A stretch of 64,000 nucleotides of DNA from UBA8337 sp963932545 (GCA_963932545.1 CAWVRH010000007.1:1-64000); one strand, 5' to 3'. Positions 16,389-25,890 are shown, numbered from the stretch's first letter. The notes: generated by a model not told the origin, from the letters alone. Program-made: numbers and translations.

Positions 16389-17942
16389 TTAATCTCCAAA
16401 CACGACTTCAGGCAACCAAGTCGCCAATTGAGGGAATAGCGCCAACAGCGCCAACATAGTTATTTGAATGGCTACAAAGGGCAAAGCGCCTTTGTAAATT
16501 TGGCTGGTGCGAATACTGGCAGGGGCCACGCCGCGCAAGTAGAACAGCGCAAAGCCAAACGGCGGCGTTAGGAAACTGGTTTGCAAATTAATCGCCATCA
16601 TCACGCCCAGCCAAACCGGATCCACGCCCATCGACAAAAGAATAGGCCCGACAATCGGCACGACGACAAAGATAATCTCGATGAAATCTAGGAAGAAGCC
16701 CAGTATGAACATAATCAGCATGACCACGGCGACGGCAGTCCAAACGCCGCCTGGCAGGTCTTCCAGCAAGGCCTGAATAGCTTCATCGCCGCCAAGGCCA
16801 CGGAAGACAAGAGAAAAGAGAGCCGCGCCGATGAGGATGATGAACACCATGGAGGTCGTATGGGTGGTGGAGCGCACCACGCTGCCCAAGATATCGCCGC
16901 GCCAAGCTTGCCCCAAGCTGGCCAATATGGCGGCAGCTAGCAAGCCGCAAAAGCTCAAGGCCACGCCCATGGCGATATAGTCCAGCACGCTGAGCGTATC
17001 GCGCGCGAGGCGTAAATCCATATAGCTGGTTTGCAAAACCAAAAGCGCTAAGGCCAAAGCGCCCAGTCGAATGAGGGTGTGGCCACCGCTGAGGCGTTCG
17101 CCAGCCAGCAAAATTGTGCCAATCGCGCCCACGGCCGCCGCTTCGGTAGGGGTGGCAATGCCGCCCAAAATAGAGCCCAAAACGCCGACGATGAGGAATA
17201 TTGGCGGCAGAAGCGCTTTCAGCAAAGCGCCCCATTCGATGTCGCCCTCTGGCTCGGCGCGCGGGGCTTTATGGGGTTGCAGATAAGCGACGCCAATTTG
17301 ATAGGCGATATAAAGGCCCACTAAAACCAGACCCGGAATTAAAGAGCCGGCAAATAATTCGCCAACCGAAACCGTGTCGGGCGAGAAAATGCCTTGTTCG
17401 AGTTGCGCTTTTTGATAGGCATTGGCTATCACATCGCCCAATAGCACCAGCACGATGGAAGGCGGAATGATTTGCCCCAAAGTGCCGGCAGCCGCAATGG
17501 AGCCTGCGGCCAAGGCGGGGTCATAGCCGCGCTTTAACATGGTGGGCAAGGACAGCAAGCCCATCGTCACCACGGTGGCGCCAACAATGCCCGTAGAGGC
17601 GGCCAGTAGCGCGCCAACGATGGAAACCGAAACGCCCAAGCCACCGCGCAAAGTGCCGAACAGGCGGCTCATGTTTTCCAGCAAGTCCTCAGCAATGCGC
17701 GCGCGCTCCAACATGGTGCCCATAAATACGAATAGCGGCACCGCCATCAGCACTTCATTGGTCATGGTTCCGAAAATACGTTGGGGCAGGGCGTAGAAAA
17801 AACTAACATCGAAAATATCAAAAGAGTGACCGATGAAACCAAACACCAAAGCGACGCCTGCCAAAGTAAAGGCGACAGGAAAGCCAGCCATCAGCAACGC
17901 ACAAGTGGTGGCGAACATAATCAAGTCAAGCGCATGGATCAT
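16389..17942 (-). CDS. TRAP transporter large permease (DctM/TakM-like)
   Basis: This 517-residue polytopic protein forms the transmembrane channel of a tripartite ATP-independent periplasmic transporter, driven by an ion gradient. Hydrophobic helices cover almost the whole length. Recognisable segments are VALVFGFIGH..IFGTMTNEVLMAVPLFVFMG near the start, the GIVGATVVTMGLLSLPTMLKRGYDPALAAG region with the IIPPSIVLVLLG turn, and LQTSFLTPPFGFALFYLRGVAP near the end. An extra ~80-residue hydrophilic/hydrophobic insertion in the middle is typical of the larger DctM class that partners TakP-type binding proteins. It overlaps dctQ by 4 bases. Confidence 0.93.
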   Translation of the reverse strand: MIHALDLIMFATTCALLMAGFPVAFTLAGVALVFGFIGHSFDIFDVSFFYALPQRIFGTMTNEVLMAVPLFVFMGTMLERARIAEDLLENMSRLFGTLRGGLGVSVSIVGALLAASTGIVGATVVTMGLLSLPTMLKRGYDPALAAGSIAAAGTLGQIIPPSIVLVLLGDVIANAYQKAQLEQGIFSPDTVSVGELFAGSLIPGLVLVGLYIAYQIGVAYLQPHKAPRAEPEGDIEWGALLKALLPPIFLIVGVLGSILGGIATPTEAAAVGAIGTILLAGERLSGGHTLIRLGALALALLVLQTSYMDLRLARDTLSVLDYIAMGVALSFCGLLAAAILASLGQAWRGDILGSVVRSTTHTTSMVFIILIGAALFSLVFRGLGGDEAIQALLEDLPGGVWTAVAVVMLIMFILGFFLDFIEIIFVVVPIVGPILLSMGVDPVWLGVMMAINLQTSFLTPPFGFALFYLRGVAPASIRTSQIYKGALPFVAIQITMLALLALFPQLATWLPEVVFGD

Positions 17943-18478
17943 TGGCTGGCCTCTTTCGGTTTGGCGAAGACGAGCGTCGCGTTTTTAATCACGCCGGAAA
18001 CCGCCTGCAGACCCAGTTGCACAGCAAATACTAAAATTACGGACTTCAAAAGATAGACGCCTTGAATGCCGCTGGTCTCCCGCGAGCCCTCGCGCACAGA
18101 CCAAGAAAGGGAGACGTAATCAAAAGAAACTGTGAACAGCAAAACGCAAAATGGCAGAACCAAAAATAAACAGCCCAGCATATCGATAAGGGCTTTTCGG
18201 GTTTTGGAGGCTTGCGCGTAAAAAATATCCACGCGCACATGTTCGTCTTGCAGCAATGTATCGGCCGCGGCCATCATGAATAAGACGCCGTGCATATAGA
18301 TGATAGATTCCTGCAGCAGGATAGAGCCAATGCCAAACACATAGCGCAACACCACCACGCTGAACTGTACCAACACCATAGCTAATGCCAGCCAAGCGGC
18401 CGTGCGACCGATTTTGTGATTGAGGATGTCAATCCACGCGCTTATTTGCGCCAAAGCGTGCCCTAATTTGGCAGTCAT
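17939..18478 (-). CDS. TRAP transporter small permease (DctQ/TakQ-like)
   Basis: The 179-residue protein has four predicted transmembrane helices and the DctQ signature region: LQESIIYMHGVLFMMAAADTLLQDEHVRVDIFY. It bridges the binding protein and large permease. The gene is translationally coupled to the large permease downstream and follows the binding-protein gene by 12 bases, giving the usual P-Q-M order of a TRAP operon. Confidence 0.9.
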   Translation of the reverse strand: MTAKLGHALAQISAWIDILNHKIGRTAAWLALAMVLVQFSVVVLRYVFGIGSILLQESIIYMHGVLFMMAAADTLLQDEHVRVDIFYAQASKTRKALIDMLGCLFLVLPFCVLLFTVSFDYVSLSWSVREGSRETSGIQGVYLLKSVILVFAVQLGLQAVSGVIKNATLVFAKPKEASQ

Positions 18479-18490
18479 GGTTTCCTCGGA

Positions 18491-19573
18491 TTAAACGCTG
18501 CGGCGCGATTTCATATAGGCTTCTTCGCTCAACTCGCCCCAACGCATGGAGTTGTCGAGCGAGGCTTTGAAGCTTTTGTAAACTTTTGCGGTGAAAGCAT
18601 CCTTGGAGGCGGCATCGTCCAGTACTTTGGTGGAGGTGATTTTCAAGGCTTTCATAATCTCAGGCGAGAAGCTGCGCACTTGCACTTTGTGTTTCTTGGT
18701 TAGCGTGTCGAGCGCGGCTGCGTTTTTATAATTATACTCGCTCATGGTGAAGTCATTTTCTGCCGCGAAAGCTGAGCGCATAATGGCTTGCTGCGGCTTG
18801 GTGAGCGAGTTCCAAACATCGAGGTTTATGCCCGTCGAGAGGCCCGCGCCGGGCTCGTGGAAGCCCGGGCAGTAATAAAACTTAGCCACTTGATGGAAGC
18901 CAAAGGCCATATCGTTCCATGGGCCAACCCATTCGCTGGCGTCAATGGCGCCACTTTTCATCGATGAAAAAATTTCGCCACCGGGCAAAGAAACAGCGGC
19001 CGCCCCAAGCCGGCGCATCACTTCGCCGCCCAGACCCGGCATGCGAATTTTTAGGCCTTTAAAATCGTCGAGCGATTTAATCTCTTTGTTAAACCAGCCA
19101 CCCATTTGAACGCCCGTATTGGCCGATTGAAAGGCGATGACGTTAAACTTGGCCGATAGCTGCTCCCATAACTGTTGGCCGCCGCCGAAGTTAATCCAAG
19201 CGTTTAGCTCTTGTGCGGTCATGCCAAAGGGCACGGCGGTGAAAAAGTTAAAGGCGGTCGATTTACCCTGCCAATAATATTCGGCGCCATTGTACATGTC
19301 GGCCGTGCCGGCGGCGACGGCGTCGAAACTGTCAAACGCGCCGACCAATTCACCGGCTGCATAAATTTTAATATCAATCTCGCCGTCGGTCATTTCGCGC
19401 ACTCGTTTGGCGATGTTCTCTGGCGCGGTGCCAAGGCCGGGGAAGTTTTTTGGCCATGTGGTGACCATTTTCAAACGGCGTTTGCCTTTTGCATAAGCCG
19501 GAGCCGCGACTGTGGCGGCGGCGGTGCCCGTTAGCAATCCACCCAATAATTTACGACGACCTAATTTCGACAT
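18491..19573 (-). CDS. TRAP transporter solute-binding protein, TakP-like
   Basis: The 360-residue periplasmic protein captures the substrate. It starts with a Tat-like signal (GRRKLLGGLLTGTAAATVAAPAYA, with Arg6-Arg7 and cleavage expected after AYA). The mature N-terminus MVTTWPKNFPGLGT, the GAEYYWQGK segment and the NTGVQMGGWFNKEI block match the 2-oxoacid-binding TakP branch (2-oxobutyrate, pyruvate, lactate) rather than the DctP C4-dicarboxylate branch; this is by eye, so the ligand is inferred. Export in folded form would fit cofactor-free dimeric TakP proteins, many of which carry RR signals. It is first in the operon. Confidence 0.9.
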   Translation of the reverse strand: MSKLGRRKLLGGLLTGTAAATVAAPAYAKGKRRLKMVTTWPKNFPGLGTAPENIAKRVREMTDGEIDIKIYAAGELVGAFDSFDAVAAGTADMYNGAEYYWQGKSTAFNFFTAVPFGMTAQELNAWINFGGGQQLWEQLSAKFNVIAFQSANTGVQMGGWFNKEIKSLDDFKGLKIRMPGLGGEVMRRLGAAAVSLPGGEIFSSMKSGAIDASEWVGPWNDMAFGFHQVAKFYYCPGFHEPGAGLSTGINLDVWNSLTKPQQAIMRSAFAAENDFTMSEYNYKNAAALDTLTKKHKVQVRSFSPEIMKALKITSTKVLDDAASKDAFTAKVYKSFKASLDNSMRWGELSEEAYMKSRRSV

Positions 19574-19574
19574 G

Positions 19575-20306
19575 TTACGATTCCTCCACCGTTCCTGTGT
19601 AATCTTGCCACCCAGCCGAGCCTAAAGCTTGTAGCGGGCTGAAGCGCTTCTTGTATGACATTTTAGAACAATTTTCTATTAAATAGCCGAGGTAAACATA
19701 AGGCAATCCGCGCGCGCGTGCCGTCGCGATTTGGTTGAGGATGATGAAGCTGCCCAAACTCGGCCGATCCACTTGCGGATCGAAAAACGAATAAATCAGC
19801 GATAGGCCATCGTTCATCGTATCGCGCAACAGACAGGCGATGAGGGCGCCTTGCGCATCGCGGTATTCGACGACTTGGGTTTTTACACAAGTCTCTTCCA
19901 CCATGGCCATGTAATCCATCGGCGTCATGTCGCTCATGCCACCATCGGCATGGCGGCTCTCGAGATAACGCCTCAGTAAATCATATTGTTCGCGGGTGGC
20001 ATCGGGGGCTGTTTCTGTCGCAATCAAGTCGGCATTGCGATTGCGAATGCGGCGAAAGCTTTTGGACGGGTGAAAGCTGTCGGCCTTTACGCGCACAGAG
20101 CGACACGCCGAGCAGCCATCGCAAGCTGGCCGATAGGCGATACTCTGGCTGCGCCGAAAGCCTGCGTGGGTGAGGTTGTTGTTTATTTCATCGGCGGCAT
20201 CGCCAGCCAAATGCGTAAACAGCTTGCGCTCCAGCAGCCCATCCAAGTAGGGGCAGGGCGCCGGCTCGGTAATGAAAAAAGAAGGAAGGTTGCTAGATTG
20301 CTTCAT
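19575..20306 (-). CDS. bpt: Aspartate/glutamate leucyltransferase
   Basis: Bpt transfers Leu from Leu-tRNA to proteins with N-terminal Asp or Glu, feeding them into the ClpS-ClpAP N-degron pathway. The family features are present: CPYLDGLLERKLFTHL near the N-terminus, GFRRSQSIAYRPACDGCSACRSVRV near residues 50-75 with the paired cysteines, and LGYLIENCSKMSYKKRFSPLQAL near the C-terminus. The 243-residue length fits. The gene ends one base before the TRAP binding-protein start, and is itself 9 bases downstream of the SLC13 gene. Confidence 0.93.
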   Translation of the reverse strand: MKQSSNLPSFFITEPAPCPYLDGLLERKLFTHLAGDAADEINNNLTHAGFRRSQSIAYRPACDGCSACRSVRVKADSFHPSKSFRRIRNRNADLIATETAPDATREQYDLLRRYLESRHADGGMSDMTPMDYMAMVEETCVKTQVVEYRDAQGALIACLLRDTMNDGLSLIYSFFDPQVDRPSLGSFIILNQIATARARGLPYVYLGYLIENCSKMSYKKRFSPLQALGSAGWQDYTGTVEES

Positions 20307-20315
20307 CTCGCCGAC

Positions 20316-22142
20316 CTACAGACCAAAATACCAAGGGGCAAACAACGAGTAAGTGAGCCACAAAAGCACAATAAGCGGAATGCCCGCTCGCATGAAATCG
20401 GTGAAACGGAAGTTACCAGGCGTCATCACCAAGAGATTGGTTTGATAGGCAATGGGCGTCGCAAAACTACAATTGGCGGCAAAAATAACCGCCAAAATAA
20501 ACGCCATCGGGTCGACATTAAGGGCGGTCGATAAGCTGATGGCTAGGGGCGTAAACAAAACCGCCGTCGCATTGTTGGATAGAATGTTGGTGATGATGGC
20601 GCACAGCAAAAAGAAGGCCGACAAAATAACAGCGGGTGCCGCGCCCTCAAATAGAGCCAAGAAGTTGTCGGAAACGAAACCTGCCCCTCCGGTTATCAAC
20701 ATGGCTTGGGCCATGGCCAGCGCAGCCGTGACAACGACATAAATACGCAAGTCGAACCCGCGCGTGGCTTGGCGCACATTCAACACGCCGCTGATGACCA
20801 TAGCCACAGCACCGACCAGAGCCGCGACGACAATGGGCACGAGGTTGAAGACGGCTGCTAAAACCGTGGCGATAAATATCAACCGCGCGAGCCCCGCTTT
20901 CTCGAAGCGAGGTAATTCACGCGCCGACCATTGCAGCAACAGCGTATCGCGATTATGACGCAAGCCTTCCACAGCGCTTTGCTGCCCCATAACCAATAAA
21001 ACATCGCCTGCCACAAGGCGCACATCGCTCATTTCATGGCGCAACATGCGCGAGCGGCGTTGCAAGCCGATGATGAGGCAATCCGTTGTATGGGTAAAAC
21101 CAGTTTGGCCAATCGCACGATCCGCAATGCGCGAGCCCGGGGCAATGACCAATTCGGCCAGCATTAAATCTTCATCGCCATCCTCAGCGCCCGGCACTTG
21201 GCGCAATAAATGCTGTCTAAGAGGGTGGTCTTTCAGCGCCAAGGCATCGCCAATTTCGCGGCGTGTCGCAGCAATAAACAGTTTGTCGCCGGCCTTTAGC
21301 GTGTGGTCATCAAAAGGCGGTAGCAGTTTTTGGCTGCCCGTTTCGACGATTTGCAAGGTCATGCCAGACAGCGCGGGCAAAAAGCCAGCCGCCATCTCGG
21401 CGCCAACCAATGGGTCCCCATAGCGCAAGCGCAGCTCGATGATGAATTGCCGCCCCGAGTCGGTATCCGGTTTGGCCTCGCCATCTTCGCGCACGCCCAA
21501 AATGCGTGGCATGACGAATAATACGTAAAGGCCGCCGACGCCCATCATCACCAGGCCCGGTATGGTTTGATCAAAAAACTTTAACTGCTGCATGCCCAAA
21601 CGCGCGGCCGTATCGGCAACCAGCAAATTGGTCGAGGAGCCGATGAGCGTCAACATGCCACCCAATATGGTGATGAAGCTCAAGCTCATCATATAAGGCC
21701 CCGCCTTAATATTGGCGCGCGCCGCCATGGCCACCAAAATAGGAATGGTCATCAAAACCACAGGCGTATTATTGAGAAAAGCCGAGGATATCATGGCGCC
21801 CAAAAGAACCACGATAATGGCGATATCTGCGCGCCGAGACGCTCTCCTTGAAGCCTGCTCGATGATTTTTTCTAGCGCGCCCGACTGAAACAGCCCTTGG
21901 GCCATAACCAAAAGCGCCATGATGGTAATCAGCGCCGGATTGCCAAAGCCTGCCAGAATATCGCCGCTGTCGATAAGGCGGACGCCGTCGGCATCGAGTA
22001 GGGGCACCAAACTGAACAACAGCAAAAGCACCACGATGACCAATAGAGAGGTAATCTCTATGGAAATTCGTTCGGTGGCATAGGCTGCCATCGCCAAGAA
22101 AATGACCAGAAAACTGGCCCACATGTGAAATTGATCTATCAT
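20316..22142 (-). CDS. SLC13-family anion permease with two RCK_C domains
   Basis: This 608-residue protein has an N-terminal half of transmembrane helices (about 1-205), a soluble middle with two TrkA-C/RCK_C-type domains (about 220-390, each with a GD.LFI or GDVLLVMGQ strand), and a C-terminal set of helices. IIEQASRRASRRADIAIIVV..AFLNNTPVVLMTIPI and the second half's NILSNNATAVLFTPLAISL correspond to the paired re-entrant motifs of DASS/SLC13 carriers. Substrates in this family include dicarboxylates, sulfate and other anions; which one cannot be told. It is the first gene of a reverse-strand run ending with the TRAP genes. Confidence 0.88.
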   Translation of the reverse strand: MIDQFHMWASFLVIFLAMAAYATERISIEITSLLVIVVLLLLFSLVPLLDADGVRLIDSGDILAGFGNPALITIMALLVMAQGLFQSGALEKIIEQASRRASRRADIAIIVVLLGAMISSAFLNNTPVVLMTIPILVAMAARANIKAGPYMMSLSFITILGGMLTLIGSSTNLLVADTAARLGMQQLKFFDQTIPGLVMMGVGGLYVLFVMPRILGVREDGEAKPDTDSGRQFIIELRLRYGDPLVGAEMAAGFLPALSGMTLQIVETGSQKLLPPFDDHTLKAGDKLFIAATRREIGDALALKDHPLRQHLLRQVPGAEDGDEDLMLAELVIAPGSRIADRAIGQTGFTHTTDCLIIGLQRRSRMLRHEMSDVRLVAGDVLLVMGQQSAVEGLRHNRDTLLLQWSARELPRFEKAGLARLIFIATVLAAVFNLVPIVVAALVGAVAMVISGVLNVRQATRGFDLRIYVVVTAALAMAQAMLITGGAGFVSDNFLALFEGAAPAVILSAFFLLCAIITNILSNNATAVLFTPLAISLSTALNVDPMAFILAVIFAANCSFATPIAYQTNLLVMTPGNFRFTDFMRAGIPLIVLLWLTYSLFAPWYFGL

Positions 22143-22278
22143 TTAAAGCACCCTAGCGCTTATTCGCCTTTTTCTCTAGGCTGCACACTATAGATTTACA
22201 CGACTTAATCGGGCATAAGAATTGAAGTCGAACGGGTCTTTTGCCCAGCCCGTCGCGGGCCCTTTACTTGGAGTTTCT

Positions 22279-22788
22279 ATGTCGTCAGATTTGTCGTCAG
22301 ACCTGTTGCAGCCAAAAGCTTTACGCAATGCATTTGGCAATTTTGGAACGGGCGTCGCGCTTATTGGCGCACACGACGCGCAAAATAACGCTGTGGGGCT
22401 TACCATCAATAGTTTCGCCTCTGTTTCCTTAGAGCCGGCTCTTTTGTCTTGGTGCTTGGCCAAAGATAGCCAATTGTTTGATGCCATCACCCGCGCCGAC
22501 CGCTTTAGCGTGAATATTCTGGCGGCTACCCAAACGGAGCTGTCCAATCGAATGGCTATGCCGGGTGACCACCGCTTTGACCAGGCAGAGTGGACGGCGA
22601 GTGCTAGCGGCGGGGTTTTTGTGAACGGCGCTTTGGCGAAATTTGATTGCCGCCTGCACCAAACCATTGAGGCTGGCGATCATGTGGTTTTCTTGGGCGC
22701 CATTGAAGAAGCTTGGGCATGCCCTCAATCTCGCGCCCCTTTGGTCTATTTCCGCGGTGGCTATCGACAGCTATTGGGAGACGACTAA
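22279..22788 (+). CDS. Flavin reductase-like domain protein
   Basis: The 169-residue protein is a flavin reductase-like FMN-binding split-barrel: LRNAFGNFGTGVALIGAHD at the N-terminus, GLTINSFASVSLEPALLSWCL, FSVNILA near residue 78, and a C-terminal DHVVFLGAIEEA..PLVYFRGGYRQL. Relatives are the small NAD(P)H:flavin oxidoreductases that supply reduced flavin to two-component monooxygenases; no monooxygenase is nearby. ATG 22279 is chosen because GGAG lies at 22270-22273; the open frame extends to 22222. The next gene starts immediately after its stop codon. Confidence 0.9.
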   Translation: MSSDLSSDLLQPKALRNAFGNFGTGVALIGAHDAQNNAVGLTINSFASVSLEPALLSWCLAKDSQLFDAITRADRFSVNILAATQTELSNRMAMPGDHRFDQAEWTASASGGVFVNGALAKFDCRLHQTIEAGDHVVFLGAIEEAWACPQSRAPLVYFRGGYRQLLGDD

Positions 22789-23658
22789 ATGAGCAAATGT
22801 GCGTTTATCGGATTGGGCGTGATGGGGTTTCCCATGGCGGGGCATTTGGCCAAAGCGGGCTTGTCGGTCACGGTTTTCAATCGCAATGGCGCAAAAGCCG
22901 ATACTTGGTGCCAGACCTACGACCGGCAGAAGGCCGCGACCCCTCGTGCCGCTGCGCAAGACGCAGACTTTGTGTTCACCTGTGTTGGCAATGATGATGA
23001 TTTGCGCGACGTGGTGCTGGGCGAAGACGGCGTCTTGGCAGGCATGAAAGCGGGCGCAATTTTAATTGACCACACCACGACATCAGCCGAGGTTGCCCGC
23101 GAGCTGGCCACAGCTTGTCAGGCACAAAACGGCGCCATGTTGGATGCCCCTGTATCGGGCGGCGAGGCGGGCGCGGTGAACGCGGCTTTGACCATTATGG
23201 TAGGTGGCGAGCGGGAGATTTATGCTCAAGCCGAACCCGTAATGGCCCATTTCGCGCGCGCCAGTAAATTACTGGGGCCGGCTGGAGCTGGGCAATTAAC
23301 CAAAATGGTCAATCAAATTTGCATTGGCGGATTGGTGCAAGGGCTGGCTGAGGGATTAAGCTTTGCCGAAAAGGCCGGCCTCGATGGTCGCGCCGTCATC
23401 GATACAATTTCCAAAGGTGCGGCGCAAAGCTGGCAGATGGAAAACCGCTTTGAAACGATGATAGACGGCGCGTTTGACTTCGGCTTTGCCGTCGATTGGA
23501 TGGTCAAGGATTTGGGTATCTGCCTAGAGGAAGCCGCTCGAAATGGCGCGTCTTTGCCAGTCACGGAACTGGTGAGAAGCTACTATGAAGAGGTGCAAAC
23601 GATGGGCGGTGGGCGCTGGGATACGTCTAGCCTACTAAAGAGATTGCAAGCGCTTTAG
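22789..23658 (+). CDS. Beta-hydroxyacid dehydrogenase (3-hydroxyisobutyrate dehydrogenase family)
   Basis: The 289-residue enzyme has an N-terminal Rossmann site (FIGLGVMGFPMAGHLAKAG), a DAPVSGGEAGAVNAALTIMVGG substrate-binding segment near residue 118, and the catalytic Lys in GAGQLTKMVNQICIGG near 170. The family includes 3-hydroxyisobutyrate, tartronate semialdehyde and related dehydrogenases; this copy is distinct from the mmsB copy at 29195 and may act on a different short hydroxyacid. It abuts the flavin reductase gene with no gap. Confidence 0.9.
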   Translation: MSKCAFIGLGVMGFPMAGHLAKAGLSVTVFNRNGAKADTWCQTYDRQKAATPRAAAQDADFVFTCVGNDDDLRDVVLGEDGVLAGMKAGAILIDHTTTSAEVARELATACQAQNGAMLDAPVSGGEAGAVNAALTIMVGGEREIYAQAEPVMAHFARASKLLGPAGAGQLTKMVNQICIGGLVQGLAEGLSFAEKAGLDGRAVIDTISKGAAQSWQMENRFETMIDGAFDFGFAVDWMVKDLGICLEEAARNGASLPVTELVRSYYEEVQTMGGGRWDTSSLLKRLQAL

Positions 23659-23745
23659 GTAGATAACTTAAATAAAAATAGATAATTTCTAACAAAACAG
23701 TTTTTGTGTGTCCTTCTAATCGTTAAGTTAACAGTTGGGACTATG

Positions 23746-23761
23746 ACTTCTGGATAGAAGT
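23746..23761. promoter_or_regulatory. Short dyad before the subtilase gene
   Basis: ACTTCT (23746-23751) and AGAAGT (23756-23761) form a perfect 6-bp inverted repeat with a GGAT loop, 12 bases before the proposed GTG start. It may fold in the mRNA over the start region or act as an operator. Function unknown. Confidence 0.25.
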
Positions 23762-23772
23762 TAGAAATATTC

Positions 23773-25890
23773 GTGCGTAGCAGCAAAGCCCATGTGGGCT
23801 CTAAATATATAAAAAGTACGGCTTTTCATAAGGCTTTTCAAAAGGCTGAGCTATGTCTTCGCGGGCTTTTGTTGGCGGGTGCGGTTCCCTTGGTTTTGGC
23901 TTTGGCCGCCTGCGGGGGCGGCAAGTCAAAATCAAGCCCTAGCCCTCCTGTGCCACCAAAAGCTTCTGCGACGGTTGAGGTGCATCTGCCGCCAGTGCCT
24001 GCCGGATGGCAAACGAACCGCAAAGTTTGGGCGGCTTCGTCTGAGTTTCAAGGGCAAGCCGGGCTTGCCACCATCCGCGCAGATTACGCTTATGCGCAGG
24101 CCATTACGGGCCAAGGGATTACCATCGGCTTTGTCGACACGGGGTTAAAGGCCTCGCATTCTGAGTTTGGTGGCAAGAGCATCGCCTTAAACGACCGCTC
24201 GGGATTAAGCAGCATCGACACCACGCAACTGAAACACGGAACCGGCGTTGCCTCCATTGCTTTGGGCGCGAGGGGTAGAGGTGGCGCCATGCATGGGGTG
24301 GCTTTCGACGCCGATCCTGCAATGTGGAGCTTGCAGCTAGACGATGGCTATTTGACGGTGAGCGACACAATTTTGAGCACGGCGACACGCGCGCTGGAAG
24401 GGGCTGGCGCGCGGATTATCAACCAGAGCTGGGGCTATAACTCCACTCTCGACCCAAACCTTATCTCTAGCCAGAAGAGTTTTTTGAGCCAGAGCTATGG
24501 CGAATTCTTAGCCCAAATGCGCCTTGGCAAAGCCATCCATGTTTGGGCGGCGGGCAATGATGGCGAAGAGCAAGTCTCCGTATCGGCAGCTTGGCCGATT
24601 ATATTTCCAGACCTTACGGGCTACGCCATCGCCGTGGCAGCCCTAGACGCCAATGGCACGATAGGGCGCCAAACCAATCATTGCGGCGCGGCCCGCGATC
24701 ACTGTCTTACAGCCCCGGGCGGGGTCGCCGCCGGCAAAAGCGCATATACTGTTTTAGCGCATGCCGGCGGCGGATACCGCTCTGGATATGGCACTAGTTA
24801 TGCCGCGCCTTTTGTTTCGGGTGTGTTGGCCTTAATGATGCAGGCCTATGGCGAGCAACTAACTTTGCCCGAGTATACGGCTCGGCTTTTGGGCACGGCC
24901 AATAAATCTGGCATCTATGCCGATGCGTCTATTTACGGTCAAGGCTTGGTCGATGTGCAAGCGGCCTTGGCGCCTTATGGAGACACGCATATTCCCTTAC
25001 CGGCTGGCGGTGTGGCGGGGCCATCGGATACGAAAATCACAGATGGTGATTTGCCGAGCGAGCTTTGGGAACGATTAAAACGAGAGAAAATTATCGTTCT
25101 CGACGCGCTGGACACGCCCTTTGAAACCACGCTGCTGCGTCCCGAAGCGAAGTTGAAAGAGGTGGCGGCAGCCAAACGGCTCCATTTTGAAACCTCTCAA
25201 ACTTCTGGCACGGTTCCATCGGCACATCCTTTTTTGGCTAGCTTTGTTGGCGTAAAAAAAGCGTCCCCCCAGTCCCAAGCCGGCACGTGGAATGTTTTGG
25301 GGTTACGATTGCAACAGCCCCGCCAAAGCCGAACCACACCCGCCTATTCAGGTGTTGGGTTTGCGGCGCGTCGGGCCTTGCCAAATCAAACGGGGCATCT
25401 TGAGTTGGGGCTCGTCGCCGAACAAGAAAGCCTGATGGCTTCGGCTGGGGAGGGTGGATTGAAATTTGGCCCGGCCTATAGCGGTTTGGTCTCGCTGCGT
25501 CGGCAGGTGCAGTTTGGCAAACATGCCCTTCACTTCGATGCCCATCTGAGCCTCAGTCAAATGCACGGCGGAGGCGATAGCTTAGTATTGGGCAGCACAC
25601 GAGCGGTAGCCACCTCTTGGGGTTTGGCTTGGAATTATGATCGATTGCGGTTCTTGGTTCGCCAACCAACTTATTTTGAGGCGGGCGAGTTAAACCTGTC
25701 CTTGCCATACCGACGACTAGCGGGTGGAGGTGTTTTATTTCGGCGTGGAAAATTTCAAATGCAGGCCGCACAACGCCCCCTCGAGGTGGCTGTTATGGGC
25801 ATGGCCCAAGGCTATCAATTTGGCATAAAGCTGGAGAAGCAAGCTGGGCTTGCCCGACAGGTAAAGCTTGGGTTTGTGAAACGGTTTTAG
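23773..25890 (+). CDS. Subtilisin-like (S8) serine protease, lipoprotein with barrel-like C-terminus
   Basis: The 705-residue protein carries a lipoprotein signal with Cys47 in LALAACGGG, followed by a Ser/Pro/Lys-rich linker. The S8 protease domain has a complete triad: Asp122 in FVDTGLKASH, His155 in LKHGTGVAS and Ser342 in GYGTSYAAPFVSG, with oxyanion Asn262 in WAAGND. After about residue 400 comes a linker and then ~200 residues of amphipathic alternation ending in VKLGFVKRF, with a C-terminal Phe, reminiscent of autotransporter or PEP-barrel ends. A lipobox together with a barrel would be unusual (lipidated autotransporter subtilases such as SphB1/NalP are known elsewhere). The start is uncertain: GTG 23773 has weak support. 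It converges on hemB with a 4-base overlap. Confidence 0.88.
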   Translation: MRSSKAHVGSKYIKSTAFHKAFQKAELCLRGLLLAGAVPLVLALAACGGGKSKSSPSPPVPPKASATVEVHLPPVPAGWQTNRKVWAASSEFQGQAGLATIRADYAYAQAITGQGITIGFVDTGLKASHSEFGGKSIALNDRSGLSSIDTTQLKHGTGVASIALGARGRGGAMHGVAFDADPAMWSLQLDDGYLTVSDTILSTATRALEGAGARIINQSWGYNSTLDPNLISSQKSFLSQSYGEFLAQMRLGKAIHVWAAGNDGEEQVSVSAAWPIIFPDLTGYAIAVAALDANGTIGRQTNHCGAARDHCLTAPGGVAAGKSAYTVLAHAGGGYRSGYGTSYAAPFVSGVLALMMQAYGEQLTLPEYTARLLGTANKSGIYADASIYGQGLVDVQAALAPYGDTHIPLPAGGVAGPSDTKITDGDLPSELWERLKREKIIVLDALDTPFETTLLRPEAKLKEVAAAKRLHFETSQTSGTVPSAHPFLASFVGVKKASPQSQAGTWNVLGLRLQQPRQSRTTPAYSGVGFAARRALPNQTGHLELGLVAEQESLMASAGEGGLKFGPAYSGLVSLRRQVQFGKHALHFDAHLSLSQMHGGGDSLVLGSTRAVATSWGLAWNYDRLRFLVRQPTYFEAGELNLSLPYRRLAGGGVLFRRGKFQMQAAQRPLEVAVMGMAQGYQFGIKLEKQAGLARQVKLGFVKRF

